Shown here one piece after another: positions 8,243 to 16,791 of a stretch of 64,000 nucleotides of DNA. Under the pieces are notes generated by a model. It saw only the letters and a list, made by a program, of their open reading frames with translations, was not told where the DNA came from and ran no database searches. The stretch is from UBA11606 sp964504305. Lineage in GTDB: Bacteria > Actinomycetota > Acidimicrobiia > Acidimicrobiales > Aldehydirespiratoraceae. The position numbers were made by a program, and so were the translations under genes. The stretch is from assembly GCA_964504305.1 (NCBI GenBank), contig CAZDEB010000001.1, forward strand, positions 372,001-436,000, read 5' to 3'. Position 1 is the first letter of the stretch; each line of letters opens with the position of its first letter.

Positions 8243-9367
8243 TCATGGCGGTGCTCGCAGGTTCCAGCCTTCGGTGGTGTGGACGAGTTGGAGTCCGTGG
8301 TCGTGTATCTGGTGGTGATGGTGTTTACAGACCAAAGCCAGGTTGGTGATGTCGGTTGCCCCGAAAGTCGGTCCTACCCAGAAGACCACGTGGTGGGCTT
8401 CGCAGCGTGATGGTTTGGCGTCGCAGATGACGCACCCTGCGTCGCGAACGATGAGGGCGCGCCATTGTGCGTCGGTTGCGAGGCGGACTTGGCGTCCGTG
8501 CCATAGCGGCATGCCTGCTTCGTTGAACAGCATCCCGTAGAGATCTGAGACGCAGCGGAGCCGTTCGAGCTCTGAGGAGGGAAGCGGCCCGCTTCCGGCG
8601 ATTTCGGCGGTTCCGTCGGCTTGTTCGACAACGACCATTTGGTTGCGTACCGCTGGCGGCCCGCCGTTGCGGTCGGCTGAGTCGCTGAGTAGCTCGTGAA
8701 GTGCGTCGGCTATTCGTTGTTCGCGCGTCCGAACGTCTCGTGCCGCGTCGCGGCCGCCATCGGCATGAAACAACCGGTCAGCGGCCGATTCGACCGCCGA
8801 ACGGATCTCGGCGCCAGAGACCGGGTCGAACTCGGCGTGCACGATGATCATTGCGTTGTCGCCATCAAAGATCCGACAGGTTCGCGCGCCGCGCCGCCGT
8901 TTGTGCCTCTCAGCCAGGTCGGTGTCGCCTTGATGTTGGCGTGTGAAGTTGCGCACGTCTTTGGCCATCACATCAGCAGGTCGGACCTTTGCGACGCTCA
9001 GCAGGGAGGACGCGGCGACCGCGGCGGCCGATGTTGCCTCGACCGCACGGCCCAACGCGTCGACATGCTCGGCCGCAATCGCCCCTTGGGCCAGCGCGCC
9101 GGCAACCGCCGGCAACGCTTCTAATGTCTGGGCTCGATTAGCGCGGCGGTCGGCTTCGCGCTGAGAGCACCGAGTAGCCGACCGCAATGTTGCGGCCGGA
9201 CCCAACCCGTTGTCGTTCAGAGCCTTGATCGCCGTTGCTACCCGACCGTCGAGCGCGTCCAGCGCAGACCGCACGCGCGCCGCCTCTTGGGCGACATCGC
9301 ACAATCCCCGCCGCCCCAAGCCGGTCAGCGTCACAGCATCAAACTCAGCCAACATGGCCTCAAACAC
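8243..9367 (-). CDS. DUF222/HNH endonuclease-like protein (13E12 repeat family), LexA box upstream
   Basis: 374 residues: helical DUF222 domain over the first ~250, then a C-terminal HNH module (CVICDAKPSRCEAHHVVFW ... TNLALVCKHHHHQIHD) with zinc-type Cys pairs and the catalytic His. Family members are frequent in actinobacterial genomes and are thought to act on DNA, though their job is unclear. Start set at the GTG at 9367: it is preceded by AAAGGTGG at a good distance, aligns with the start of the paralogue at 23761, and lies downstream of a perfect LexA box (9479-9492). A longer frame back to 9535 would translate through that operator. Expected to be induced by DNA damage. Confidence 0.88.
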   Translation of the reverse strand: MFEAMLAEFDAVTLTGLGRRGLCDVAQEAARVRSALDALDGRVATAIKALNDNGLGPAATLRSATRCSQREADRRANRAQTLEALPAVAGALAQGAIAAEHVDALGRAVEATSAAAVAASSLLSVAKVRPADVMAKDVRNFTRQHQGDTDLAERHKRRRGARTCRIFDGDNAMIIVHAEFDPVSGAEIRSAVESAADRLFHADGGRDAARDVRTREQRIADALHELLSDSADRNGGPPAVRNQMVVVEQADGTAEIAGSGPLPSSELERLRCVSDLYGMLFNEAGMPLWHGRQVRLATDAQWRALIVRDAGCVICDAKPSRCEAHHVVFWVGPTFGATDITNLALVCKHHHHQIHDHGLQLVHTTEGWNLRAPP

Positions 9368-9478
9368 GACAACACCCACCTTTCGCGACGTGGGGAAGTA
9401 CCAATGTGAGACCAGACAATGAAACCAAACGGGCCCGGCGACCGAGAAACACACCCTACCGCCCCATCTGCCAAACAA

Positions 9479-9492
9479 CGAACATATGTTCG
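9479..9492. promoter_or_regulatory. LexA (SOS) box
   Basis: CGAACATATGTTCG, a perfect 14-bp palindrome that fits the Gram-positive/mycobacterial LexA consensus CGAAC-N4-GTTCG. It lies about 110 nt before the start of the leftward DUF222/HNH gene. A near-identical box sits before the second DUF222/HNH gene (23733-23746). Confidence 0.85.
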
Positions 9493-9568
9493 TAATATCG
9501 GTAGATCGTGTCGCCCCGGGATCGTGCCGCCCCAAAATCGTGCTGCGACAAAAATTGAGACAGGCCGC

Positions 9569-9574
9569 TAGCGT
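9569..9574 (+). promoter_or_regulatory. -10 element of the GNAT gene (leaderless type)
   Basis: TAGCGT, 8 nt before the GTG at 9583, with no ribosome site between. Confidence 0.4.
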
Positions 9575-9582
9575 CTGGCCGC

Positions 9583-10050
9583 GTGAACCTCTCGACCCGT
9601 GACGCGTGCCCCGACGACATCGAAGCAGTAGTTGCGTTGTTGCCGCGGCTCGCCGATTACAGCCTCCCGGCCCGCCGCGAGTCCGAAATGTTTTGGGGTT
9701 CCGACGCGGCGCTGGCTCGCCGTTGGTCGGCCGGCGATGCCCCGGAGTCGTTCATTCGGGTGGGTGTTGATGCCGACGATGGAGTTGTGGCGGTGGCGAT
9801 TGTCACGATGAATCGTGATCATTTCAGTGGTGAGTCGAACGCTCATTTGGAGGCCATCGCGGTTGATCCGGCCGTGGACGGTCAGGGCCTTGGGCGCCGT
9901 CTTATCGCCGAAGTCGAGGCCGAGGCCAAGAGCCGGGGAGCGCTCACGATGAGCCTTCATGTGGTTGGCAACAATCATCGGGCCCGGGCGGTTTACAAAA
10001 AGTTGGGTTACGACGAAGAGATGATCCGGGCCATCCGCTTTCTGGATTGA
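9583..10050 (+). CDS. GNAT-family N-acetyltransferase
   Basis: 155-residue acetyl-CoA-dependent acyltransferase; substrate unknown. The fold is clear: beta strands around residues 60-80 (SFIRVGVDADDGVVAVAIVTMN), then AIAVDPAVDGQGLGRRLIAEVEAEA, which is the pyrophosphate-binding motif A (Q-G-L-G-R-R), followed by LHVVGNNHRARAVYKKLGY, the standard motif B ending with the Tyr that often serves as general acid. The start is the GTG at 9583, preceded at 8 nt by a TAGCGT hexamer. Single gene; it converges on the SDR gene at 10063 with 12 bases between them. Confidence 0.88.
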   Translation: MNLSTRDACPDDIEAVVALLPRLADYSLPARRESEMFWGSDAALARRWSAGDAPESFIRVGVDADDGVVAVAIVTMNRDHFSGESNAHLEAIAVDPAVDGQGLGRRLIAEVEAEAKSRGALTMSLHVVGNNHRARAVYKKLGYDEEMIRAIRFLD

Positions 10051-10062
10051 AGTACTGCCTGC

Positions 10063-10794
10063 TCAGGCGGTCATGGCCCCGTCGACAACAAACTCGTGGC
10101 CGGTGCAGTACGACGATTCGTCGCTGGCCAGGAACAGGACCACCTCGGCGACTTCGCTGGCATCGGCAACCCGTCCCATCGGAATTCGCTGTTCGACCGC
10201 TTCTCGGTTGCCGCCAAAGGTGTGCAACATGTTGGTGTCGATGATCCCCGGGTGCACCGAATTGACCCTCACGTTTTCGCTGGCCAGTTCCATCGCTGCT
10301 GACTTGGTCATGCCCCGAACCGCCCATTTCGACGCCGCGTAGGCTTGGGCCATAGCGACGCCGCTCAGCCCCGCGATGGACGAAATGTTGATGATGCTTC
10401 CCGAGTTCTGAGCCCGCATGTGAGGGGCCACAGTTTGCATACCGACGAACACGCCGGTCTGGTTGATGGCGATCATGCGATCCCAATCGTCGAGTGTTGT
10501 GCTGGTAAGGGTGCCGAGCTCGAATATGCCGGCGTTGTTGACCAGAATGTCGATGCGGCCCAAGTCGTTGATCAGTTCGTCGACGACTGTTTGCCACTGG
10601 TTGGCACCGCTCACGTCGAGGTGGCGATACGACACTTGTTCGCCGAGTTCGGCCGCTGTGGTTTTGCCTTCGGCATCGAGCACGTCGGTGATCCGAACCG
10701 TGGCTCCCTCGGCCGCGAAACGCCGGGCTTCGGCCGCGCCTTGGCCGCGTGCTCCGCCGGTGATTAGTGCAACTTTGCCTTCGAGACGTCCCAT
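10063..10794 (-). CDS. short-chain dehydrogenase/reductase (classical SDR)
   Basis: NAD(P)-dependent oxidoreductase of 243 residues, the usual length of a classical SDR. Cofactor loop TGGARGQG at 12-19 (the Gln replaces the usual Ile), NNAG at ~85, catalytic Ser in INISSIAG (~138), Tyr-Lys in YAASKWA (~152), and the C-terminal VDGAMTA common to glucose, 3-alpha-hydroxysteroid and cyclopentanol dehydrogenases. The Asp in ITDVLD after strand 2 suggests NAD rather than NADP. Monocistronic, with TACCAT 7 nt before the ATG and no ribosome site. Substrate cannot be set from sequence. Confidence 0.88.
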   Translation of the reverse strand: MGRLEGKVALITGGARGQGAAEARRFAAEGATVRITDVLDAEGKTTAAELGEQVSYRHLDVSGANQWQTVVDELINDLGRIDILVNNAGIFELGTLTSTTLDDWDRMIAINQTGVFVGMQTVAPHMRAQNSGSIINISSIAGLSGVAMAQAYAASKWAVRGMTKSAAMELASENVRVNSVHPGIIDTNMLHTFGGNREAVEQRIPMGRVADASEVAEVVLFLASDESSYCTGHEFVVDGAMTA

Positions 10795-10801
10795 CTGCAG
10801 G

Positions 10802-10807
10802 ATGGTA
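10802..10807 (-). promoter_or_regulatory. -10 element of the SDR gene (leaderless type)
   Basis: TACCAT on the minus strand, 7 nt before the ATG at 10794; no ribosome site between. Confidence 0.42.
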
Positions 10808-10828
10808 GGTGGGTTGGTCTTGGGCGTG

Positions 10829-11590
10829 TTAGTCGCGGTGGGCTAGCCGGAATTGGTGCGGGGTGGCGTTGGTGAGTCGAGCGAAGCGTCGAGTGAAGTC
10901 GGGCTGGTCGTAGAAGCCGCAGTTGGTCGCAATCTCGGCGATCGGCGTGTCGGTCTCGGCCAGCATTTGCGCGGCCGTGTCGACCCTCACTCGCAAGATG
11001 TATTGGGTGGCGCTGATCCCGAACACCTTCTTCATACGACGGTCGAGTTGGCTGTCGCGACATCGAGCGGCGGCCGCCAAGCGGGCGATGCTGAGGGTTT
11101 CGCCGAGATGGTCGCGGACGTAGCTCACAACGTCTTGCAGCTGCTCGAGGACCACGCTCTCTGATGTAGGCGTATCGAGGTCTCGGCTGACCGACACCAG
11201 TCCCACCACTTCGGGGCTTTGTTGGTTGTTCGAGGTTGGTGACATTACCGGGAGCTTTTCGGTGAGGTACCAACCCAGTTGCCCGCTTGGTCGGCGGATC
11301 AATTCGAGTTGGTCGTGCAAGGGTCGGCCGGTCGCAAATACTTGCTGATCTTGTTCGTCGTAACGTTCGGCGAGTTCGGTCACGAAGTGGTCGCGGGACC
11401 TGGTGCCGATTACTTGCCGTTTGGAGGTTTTGCCGGTGCGACGAACAAACGCGGCGTTGACCTCGAGATAGCGCCCTTCGACGTCCTTGGCACAAAACAT
11501 GACGTTGACGAGGGTCTCGAACAGGGCCACGAGTTCGTCTTGGCACCAAAACAGTTCGTCGGTCGGCCGATTGGCCGTGGGACCGCTCAT
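10829..11590 (-). CDS. PAS-AraC transcriptional regulator, divergent to putA
   Basis: 253 residues. The N-terminal ~120 resemble a PAS sensor (LVNVMFCAKDVEGRYLEVNAAFVRRTGK ... VVGLVSVSRDLD), followed by an AraC-type double helix-turn-helix (YVRDHLGETLSIARLAAAARC, then CGFYDQPDFTRRFARLTNATP). Start chosen at the ATG at 11590: the frame stays open upstream, but that part lies inside putA and has no family resemblance. Only 48 bases separate it from putA, so the most economical reading is a proline- or redox-responsive regulator of putA. A TACGAT sits 9 nt before the ATG. Confidence 0.85.
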   Translation of the reverse strand: MSGPTANRPTDELFWCQDELVALFETLVNVMFCAKDVEGRYLEVNAAFVRRTGKTSKRQVIGTRSRDHFVTELAERYDEQDQQVFATGRPLHDQLELIRRPSGQLGWYLTEKLPVMSPTSNNQQSPEVVGLVSVSRDLDTPTSESVVLEQLQDVVSYVRDHLGETLSIARLAAAARCRDSQLDRRMKKVFGISATQYILRVRVDTAAQMLAETDTPIAEIATNCGFYDQPDFTRRFARLTNATPHQFRLAHRD

Positions 11591-11638
11591 CGTGTCGAGA
11601 TCGTACAAGACGTCGAGGATTGTGTTCGTCAAACTGCA

Positions 11639-14600
11639 ATGGTGAAACCCGAACGGGCGCGTGACGAATTGCTGGTTGACGAGTCGGTTGAGCTGGTCGG
11701 GCAATGGTTGACCAAAGCTGAGCAGCTCGCCACCGCAGAGCAGCTCGCGTCGATGGCGCAGCTCGAAGGGGTGGTCACTGACCCAGAGGGCGTGCGCTTT
11801 GTGATGGCTTTTGTCGACCGAGTTGTTCGCCCTGATCGGAATCGAGTCGCGGCGCGCCAGCTTGTCGACCTGGTAGCCGAACACCGCCTGCCCGGGTTTT
11901 TGTCTCGACTTGATCGGGTGTTGTTGTCGATCGGAGCGCGGCTGGCGCCGTTGTTGCCGTGGCTGGTTATGCCTCTGGCTCGACGTCGAATGCGTGGCAT
12001 CGTCGGGCATCTGGTTACCCCCGCCGAACCCGATCAGCTGGCGAGCCAACTGCAATCCCAGCGCGATCGCGGCTACGCGGTGAACGTCAACCTCTTGGGC
12101 GAAGCGGTTTTGGGCGAGCGGGAGGCCCAGCGACGGTTCGAGGAGTTGCTGGATCTAATCGAGCAGCCCAATGTTGATGTGGTGTCGGTCAAGTTGTCGG
12201 CGGTGGCGTCGCAGCTCAACCGCTGGGCTCACGAAGATTGCCTCAGCCGAGTCGCCGGTCGGCTTCGTCAGTTGGTCGAGAAGGGGGCGTCGATGGAGCC
12301 GCCGGTGTTCGTCAATTTCGACATGGAGGAGTATCACGACCTCGACCTGACCCTCGACGCGTTCATGGCCGTCCTGGACGAACCGCAACTCGTCCATGCC
12401 GATGCCGGCATCGTGTTGCAGGCCTATCTACCCGATGCGTTGCCGGCGTTGCAGCGCCTCGTCGAGTGGGCCAACGACCGTCACCGGCGCGGCGGTGCGG
12501 AGATAAAGGTCCGTTTGGTCAAGGGGGCAAATCTGGCTATGGAGCACGTTGATGCCGCGCTTCATGGGTGGGTGCAGGCCCCCTACGACACCAAAGCCGA
12601 GGTCGATGCCAACTACAAGCGTTGCGTCGACTGGTTGTGCACTCCGTCGCGCATGGAGGGCGTCCGGTTGGGTTTGGCGAGTCACAACCTCTTCGACGTG
12701 GCGTGGGCCAAACTCCTGTCCGAGCAGCGCGGAGTAAGCCAGCGAGTCCAATTCGAGATGCTCCAAGGCATGGCCGCGGCCCAGGCCGCGGCGGTGGCCA
12801 GCGATATCACGCCCGGGGCGGCCCCGGAAATGTTGCTTTACACACCGGCCGTGAGAGCCGCCGATTTCGACGTTGCGATCAGCTACCTGTTTCGGCGGCT
12901 GGAGGAGAACGCCGCCGATCAGAACTTCATGCGCCACCTGTTCGACCTTGCCCCCGGCTCGGCCGATTTCGACCATCAAGCCGAGCTGTTTCGCGACGCG
13001 GTAGCTGGGCGCGGTGGCGGGCTGCTCGGATCTCGACGTACTCAGGATCGGCTCTCGCACGAACCACCGCCCTACGGCATCGGCGAGAGCTTCCGCAACG
13101 AACCGAGCACCGACCCGACGCTGCCATCGGGTCGCCGGTTCATCGACGCGGTCCAACGATTCGGTCTCGTTGCCGTGCGTGCCCCTGTCGTGACCGATCC
13201 GAATTCGGTAGACGAAATGGTGGCCCGTTCGCGGGCTTGTCGATGGTCACAGACGTCTTTGTTCGAACGTCAACGGGTGTTGCACCGAGCGGCCGAGCTG
13301 CTCGGGTCGCGGCGAGTCGAGCTGCTGGCGACCATGCAACAGGAGGCCCGCAAAACCCTCGCCGAAGCCGATGGCGAGGTTGACGAAGCGATCGACTTCG
13401 CGCGGTGGTACGGCGACCAGGCCGCCGAGCTCGACCATGCTTCATATCGGCTCGCCACGTTCTCCCCCCTCGGGGTGATGGTGGTGGTGCCGCCCTGGAA
13501 TTTCCCGGTTGCCATTCCCGCCGGGGGAGTGTTCGCCAGTTTGGCCGCCGGCAACAGCGTCGTGCTGAAGCCGGCCCCCGAGACGCCGAGGTGCGCGGAA
13601 ATCGTCGCCGAAGTTTCTCGAGCAGCGTTGCGCGAGTTCGGTCATGACCCCGACGCGGTGATCTTTGTCCGCACTCCCGACGACGAAACCGGCCGTCATC
13701 TTGTGACATCGGCCGACGGGGTTGTGCTGACCGGGTCGGTCGAAACGGCCCGTCTCTTTCAGGACTGGAAACCCGACATCAAACTGTTCGCCGAAACGTC
13801 CGGCAAGAACGCGATGGTGATCACTCCCAACGCCGACATCGACCAGGCAGTGGCCGACTTGGTGGCGTCAGCGTTCGGGCATTCGGGGCAGAAGTGTTCG
13901 GCCGCGAGTCTGGCGATCCTTGTTGACGGCGTGGGACGCACGGCGCGGTTTCGTCGCCAGCTAACGGATGCGGTCGAGAGCCTTTCGGTCGGTCCGACCG
14001 CCGAGCTTGCTACGACCATGGGTCCAACTATCGGTCCCCCCAACAACAGGTTGCGCCGCGCCCTGACCAATCTTGAAGAGGGCGAAGACTGGCTGGTCGT
14101 ACCGGTGGGCCTCGATGACGATGCCGACTTGTGGAGCCCCGGGGTGCGAGACAACGTCTCGGTCAACAGTTGGTTCCACCAAACCGAGTGTTTCGGCCCG
14201 GTGCTTGGCCTGATTCACGTGGCCACCCTCGACGAAGCGATCCGGGTGCAAAACGCGGGGGAGTTTGGTCTCACGGGTGGCATTCACACTCTCGATCCGT
14301 TCGAGGTCGAGGCGTGGCTCGACCAGGTCGAGGTCGGCAACGCCTACGTCAATCGCACCACCACCGGGGCAATGGTTCAGCGTCAACCTTTTGGCGGATG
14401 GAAACGTTCGTCGGTTGGCCCGGGAGCGAAAGCTGGTGGCCCCAACTATGTGGCTCAACTCGGACGGTGGAGTTGTAACCATGAGCGGCCGAGTGAGCAA
14501 GACGATTACGAGATGGCGTGGAGCGCCACCTTCTCGCACGACCACGACCCCAGTGACTTGTTCTGCGAGGCCAACATTTTCCGGTACCGGCCCCGGCCGT

Positions 14601-14968
14601 TGGTGGCAGCCCGGTTTGGTTCGGGAGCATCGCCGCAGTCGGTCGAGCGGGTGCCGCGTGCCGCTCGGTTGTGCGGCACCGCGCTGCTCGAAAGCGACGC
14701 GGCGACCGAGACTCAAGACCAGTTCGCGGCCCGGCTATTGGAGCACGACGTCGAGGTGATCCGGTTGGTCGGCGAGGCCGCCGGACCCGTTCTTGTCCAA
14801 GCCGCGAACACCCGCGGTATTCATATTGCTGACAGCGAGGTAACCGGCGCGGGACGCGTCGAACTGCTCCACTATTTGCGGGAACAGTCGTTGAGCGTCA
14901 CGACTCACCGGTTCGGGAATCTGACCAATTCGTTGGGCGAGATCGTGAGCCATTCGGTCCGTGGTTGA
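11639..14968 (+). CDS. putA: bifunctional proline dehydrogenase / L-glutamate-gamma-semialdehyde dehydrogenase
   Basis: Oxidises proline to glutamate in two coupled steps (FAD, then NAD). 1109 residues. The PRODH barrel spans roughly 70-410 (VVSVKLSAVASQ, VFVNFDMEEYHDL, KVRLVKGANLAMEHV, YDTKAEVDANYKR, RLGLASHNLFDVAWA). The aldehyde dehydrogenase follows at ~500-960 (VPPWNFPVAIPAGG near 617, the Glu in LFAETSGKNAM, the catalytic Cys in GHSGQKCSAAS near 751, PFGGWKRS). A ~110-residue C-terminal tail remains. Start set at the ATG at 11639; a longer open frame back to 11279 only mirrors the divergent regulator. No N-terminal ribbon-helix-helix is present, so it should not regulate its own transcription, and the AraC gene next door probably does. 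Confidence 0.95.
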   Translation: MVKPERARDELLVDESVELVGQWLTKAEQLATAEQLASMAQLEGVVTDPEGVRFVMAFVDRVVRPDRNRVAARQLVDLVAEHRLPGFLSRLDRVLLSIGARLAPLLPWLVMPLARRRMRGIVGHLVTPAEPDQLASQLQSQRDRGYAVNVNLLGEAVLGEREAQRRFEELLDLIEQPNVDVVSVKLSAVASQLNRWAHEDCLSRVAGRLRQLVEKGASMEPPVFVNFDMEEYHDLDLTLDAFMAVLDEPQLVHADAGIVLQAYLPDALPALQRLVEWANDRHRRGGAEIKVRLVKGANLAMEHVDAALHGWVQAPYDTKAEVDANYKRCVDWLCTPSRMEGVRLGLASHNLFDVAWAKLLSEQRGVSQRVQFEMLQGMAAAQAAAVASDITPGAAPEMLLYTPAVRAADFDVAISYLFRRLEENAADQNFMRHLFDLAPGSADFDHQAELFRDAVAGRGGGLLGSRRTQDRLSHEPPPYGIGESFRNEPSTDPTLPSGRRFIDAVQRFGLVAVRAPVVTDPNSVDEMVARSRACRWSQTSLFERQRVLHRAAELLGSRRVELLATMQQEARKTLAEADGEVDEAIDFARWYGDQAAELDHASYRLATFSPLGVMVVVPPWNFPVAIPAGGVFASLAAGNSVVLKPAPETPRCAEIVAEVSRAALREFGHDPDAVIFVRTPDDETGRHLVTSADGVVLTGSVETARLFQDWKPDIKLFAETSGKNAMVITPNADIDQAVADLVASAFGHSGQKCSAASLAILVDGVGRTARFRRQLTDAVESLSVGPTAELATTMGPTIGPPNNRLRRALTNLEEGEDWLVVPVGLDDDADLWSPGVRDNVSVNSWFHQTECFGPVLGLIHVATLDEAIRVQNAGEFGLTGGIHTLDPFEVEAWLDQVEVGNAYVNRTTTGAMVQRQPFGGWKRSSVGPGAKAGGPNYVAQLGRWSCNHERPSEQDDYEMAWSATFSHDHDPSDLFCEANIFRYRPRPLVAARFGSGASPQSVERVPRAARLCGTALLESDAATETQDQFAARLLEHDVEVIRLVGEAAGPVLVQAANTRGIHIADSEVTGAGRVELLHYLREQSLSVTTHRFGNLTNSLGEIVSHSVRG

Positions 14969-15071
14969 CTCATGCGTTCTGCAACGGTGCGTGGAGAGAC
15001 AACTGGCGATATTAAACACCCATCTAGCGGTGCTTAATGCCCTAAAAGGCGCCTTAACCGCCCGTCTATGG

Positions 15072-15077
15072 TATATT
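15072..15077 (+). promoter_or_regulatory. -10 element of hipBA (leaderless type)
   Basis: TATATT, 7 nt before the ATG at 15085 with no ribosome site. The AT-rich block upstream holds three TTAA steps about 20-22 bp apart (15012, 15034, 15054) and the palindrome AAGGCGCCTT (15046-15055), which could be HipB operators. Confidence 0.5.
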
Positions 15078-15084
15078 AGATTTC

Positions 15085-15426
15085 ATGGCTTGGCTGTTCC
15101 TGACCGACGAAGTCATCATTGCAGAGCTCCGAGAGCGGTGCCGACGAGAACGTCTCGCACAGAACATGACCCAAAACGACCTCGCCGAACGGGCCGGACT
15201 CGGGATCAACACCATCCGACGTTACGAAGGCGACGACAACTACTCCCCGTCACTCGAGACCTTCATCCGGATCATCCGGGTACTTGGCGCACTCGACGTT
15301 TTGGAACAGGTCCTGCCCGAACGCTCCTTGGACCCTCTGAACCCCGACGCTTCCAAGCGACTACGGGCCAGCCCGGCCACAGCCAAGCCCACTGCCGGCG
15401 GATGGACATGGGGTGAGCAGCAGTGA
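15085..15426 (+). CDS. hipB: HipB-like XRE antitoxin
   Basis: 113 residues. A lambda-Cro/XRE helix-turn-helix covers about residues 18-75 (RERLAQNMTQNDLAERAGLGINTIRRYEGDDNYSPSLETF has the Q-L-A ... G-I ... S/T-I-R-R-Y-E pattern), followed by a Pro/Ala-rich tail ending in GGWTWGEQQ. It probably binds its own promoter and neutralises the HipA kinase encoded next to it; the two genes overlap by 4 bases. The promoter is AT-rich against a GC-rich background and appears leaderless. Confidence 0.85.
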   Translation: MAWLFLTDEVIIAELRERCRRERLAQNMTQNDLAERAGLGINTIRRYEGDDNYSPSLETFIRIIRVLGALDVLEQVLPERSLDPLNPDASKRLRASPATAKPTAGGWTWGEQQ

Positions 15427-16721
15427 CCATCCGCAACGTAAAGGTGTGGCTGTGGGGGCGCCACATTGCATCCCTCGCCGCTGACAGCAACGGGCGAGTG
15501 TCGTTTCGTTACGTCGACGAGTTCATTCCGTCGGAGGTTCAGGTCTCGCCCCTCCTGATGCCGCTGAGCAACCGAACAATCGACGGGTTCGAGCGCCGCA
15601 ACGAAGACACCTTCAAAGGGCTCCCGCCACTCGTTATCGATTCCCTTCCCGACAAGTTCGGCGAGGCAGTCATCCGCCAGTGGATGGCCCGCCAAGGGCG
15701 AGGCGACCAACTCACTCCACTGGAACGACTCTGCTACACCGGCAGTCGTGGCATGGGTGCGTTGGAGTTCACACCAGCGACCGAACGCCCCGACGTTCCC
15801 GGCGAGGCCCTGGACGTAGCTCAACTCGTCGAACTCGCGTCGGAAGCGCTGCGAGCCAAGGCTGGCCTGTCCACCGGCCTCGAAGACAGCGAAGACTTCG
15901 CCCAGATCCTCTCGGTCGGCACATCTGCCGGCGGAGCCCGGGCCAAGGCCGTGATCGCTTACCAGCCCGACACCGGCGAGGTCCGGTCAGGGCACGAACC
16001 CAACCTGCCCGCCGGTTTCGAGCATTGGATGCTCAAGTTCGACGGGGTCGACGAGAATCGAGACAAGGAACTCGCTGATCCTCTCGGATTTGGACGCATC
16101 GAGTTCGCTTACTCGGCTATGGCGAAAGCGGCCGGCATCGAGATGACCGAGTGCCGGCTCCTGGAGGAAGGCCCACGAGCGCACTTCTTGACGAAGCGGT
16201 TCGACCGGATCGGTGCCAATGGAAAACTTCACTATGCGTCGCTGTGCGCGATCGCCGGGTACGACTTCAACGTGCCCCAAGGCACGGCCTACGAGCAGGC
16301 GTTCCTCACCATGCGAGGGCTACAACTCGGGTTCAACGAGATCGTTGAACAGGTACGCCGGTGCATCTTCAACATCGTCGCCCGGAACCAAGACGACCAC
16401 ACGAAAAACATCGGCTACCAGATGGGCCAAGATGGCCGGTGGAGTCTTTCGCCGGCGTTCGACATCACCTTCTCGTACAACCCGTCCGGAGCGTGGACGT
16501 CGAAACATCAGATGACGCTCGCCGGGAAGGCAGACAACTGGAAGCGGGCCGAGATCGTCGAGGCACTAGCGAAGTCTTCAGGCATGGAGTCCAGGGACGT
16601 GTCGGAGATGATGGACCACATCGTCGCCGTCGTTGGGGAGTGGGAGCGGTTCGCTGAAGACGCCGGCGTCGAACCAGACGAAGCGCTTGTGCGGCAGAAA
16701 CATTTCCGTCTATTTGGCTGA
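15423..16721 (+). CDS. hipA: HipA-family serine/threonine kinase toxin
   Basis: 432 residues with the HipA layout: N-terminal beta domain starting VKVWLWGRHIASLA, the activation-loop type segment SVGTSAGGARAKA near 165 (the Ser in this loop is autophosphorylated in E. coli HipA), and a kinase core with NIVARNQDDHTKNIGY near 317-332, whose Asp-Asp-His and Asn are the catalytic loop, and SPAFDITFSY near 343, whose Asp is the Mg ligand. All catalytic residues are present, so it should be active. HipA kinases arrest growth by phosphorylating glutamyl-tRNA synthetase or other targets. The pair sits between putA and meaB with no mobile-element remains visible. Confidence 0.92.
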   Translation: MTIRNVKVWLWGRHIASLAADSNGRVSFRYVDEFIPSEVQVSPLLMPLSNRTIDGFERRNEDTFKGLPPLVIDSLPDKFGEAVIRQWMARQGRGDQLTPLERLCYTGSRGMGALEFTPATERPDVPGEALDVAQLVELASEALRAKAGLSTGLEDSEDFAQILSVGTSAGGARAKAVIAYQPDTGEVRSGHEPNLPAGFEHWMLKFDGVDENRDKELADPLGFGRIEFAYSAMAKAAGIEMTECRLLEEGPRAHFLTKRFDRIGANGKLHYASLCAIAGYDFNVPQGTAYEQAFLTMRGLQLGFNEIVEQVRRCIFNIVARNQDDHTKNIGYQMGQDGRWSLSPAFDITFSYNPSGAWTSKHQMTLAGKADNWKRAEIVEALAKSSGMESRDVSEMMDHIVAVVGEWERFAEDAGVEPDEALVRQKHFRLFG

Positions 16722-16732
16722 CGCACGCGGAA

Positions 16733-16783
16733 CCGCGCCTCAGGCCTGCGATCCACGTTGCACCCCTCATGGACGAGGCGCGG
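16733..16783. repeat. 9-bp inverted repeat between hipA and meaB, possible bidirectional transcription end
   Basis: CCGCGCCTC (16733-16741) and GAGGCGCGG (16775-16783) are perfect inverted arms separated by 33 nt, in the short gap where two genes converge. No T-run follows on either strand, so it does not look like a standard intrinsic terminator. Confidence 0.35.
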
Positions 16784-16791
16784 GAACGTCC

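Noticed and set aside
9368..9535. An upstream start for the first HNH gene, adding 56 residues.
   Set aside because: The extension would translate the LexA box, has no similarity to the paralogue, and the GTG at 9367 has a good ribosome site.
11279..11638. An N-terminal extension of PutA by 120 residues.
   Set aside because: The region is the coding sequence of the divergent AraC gene read on the other strand; the extra residues match no PutA domain.
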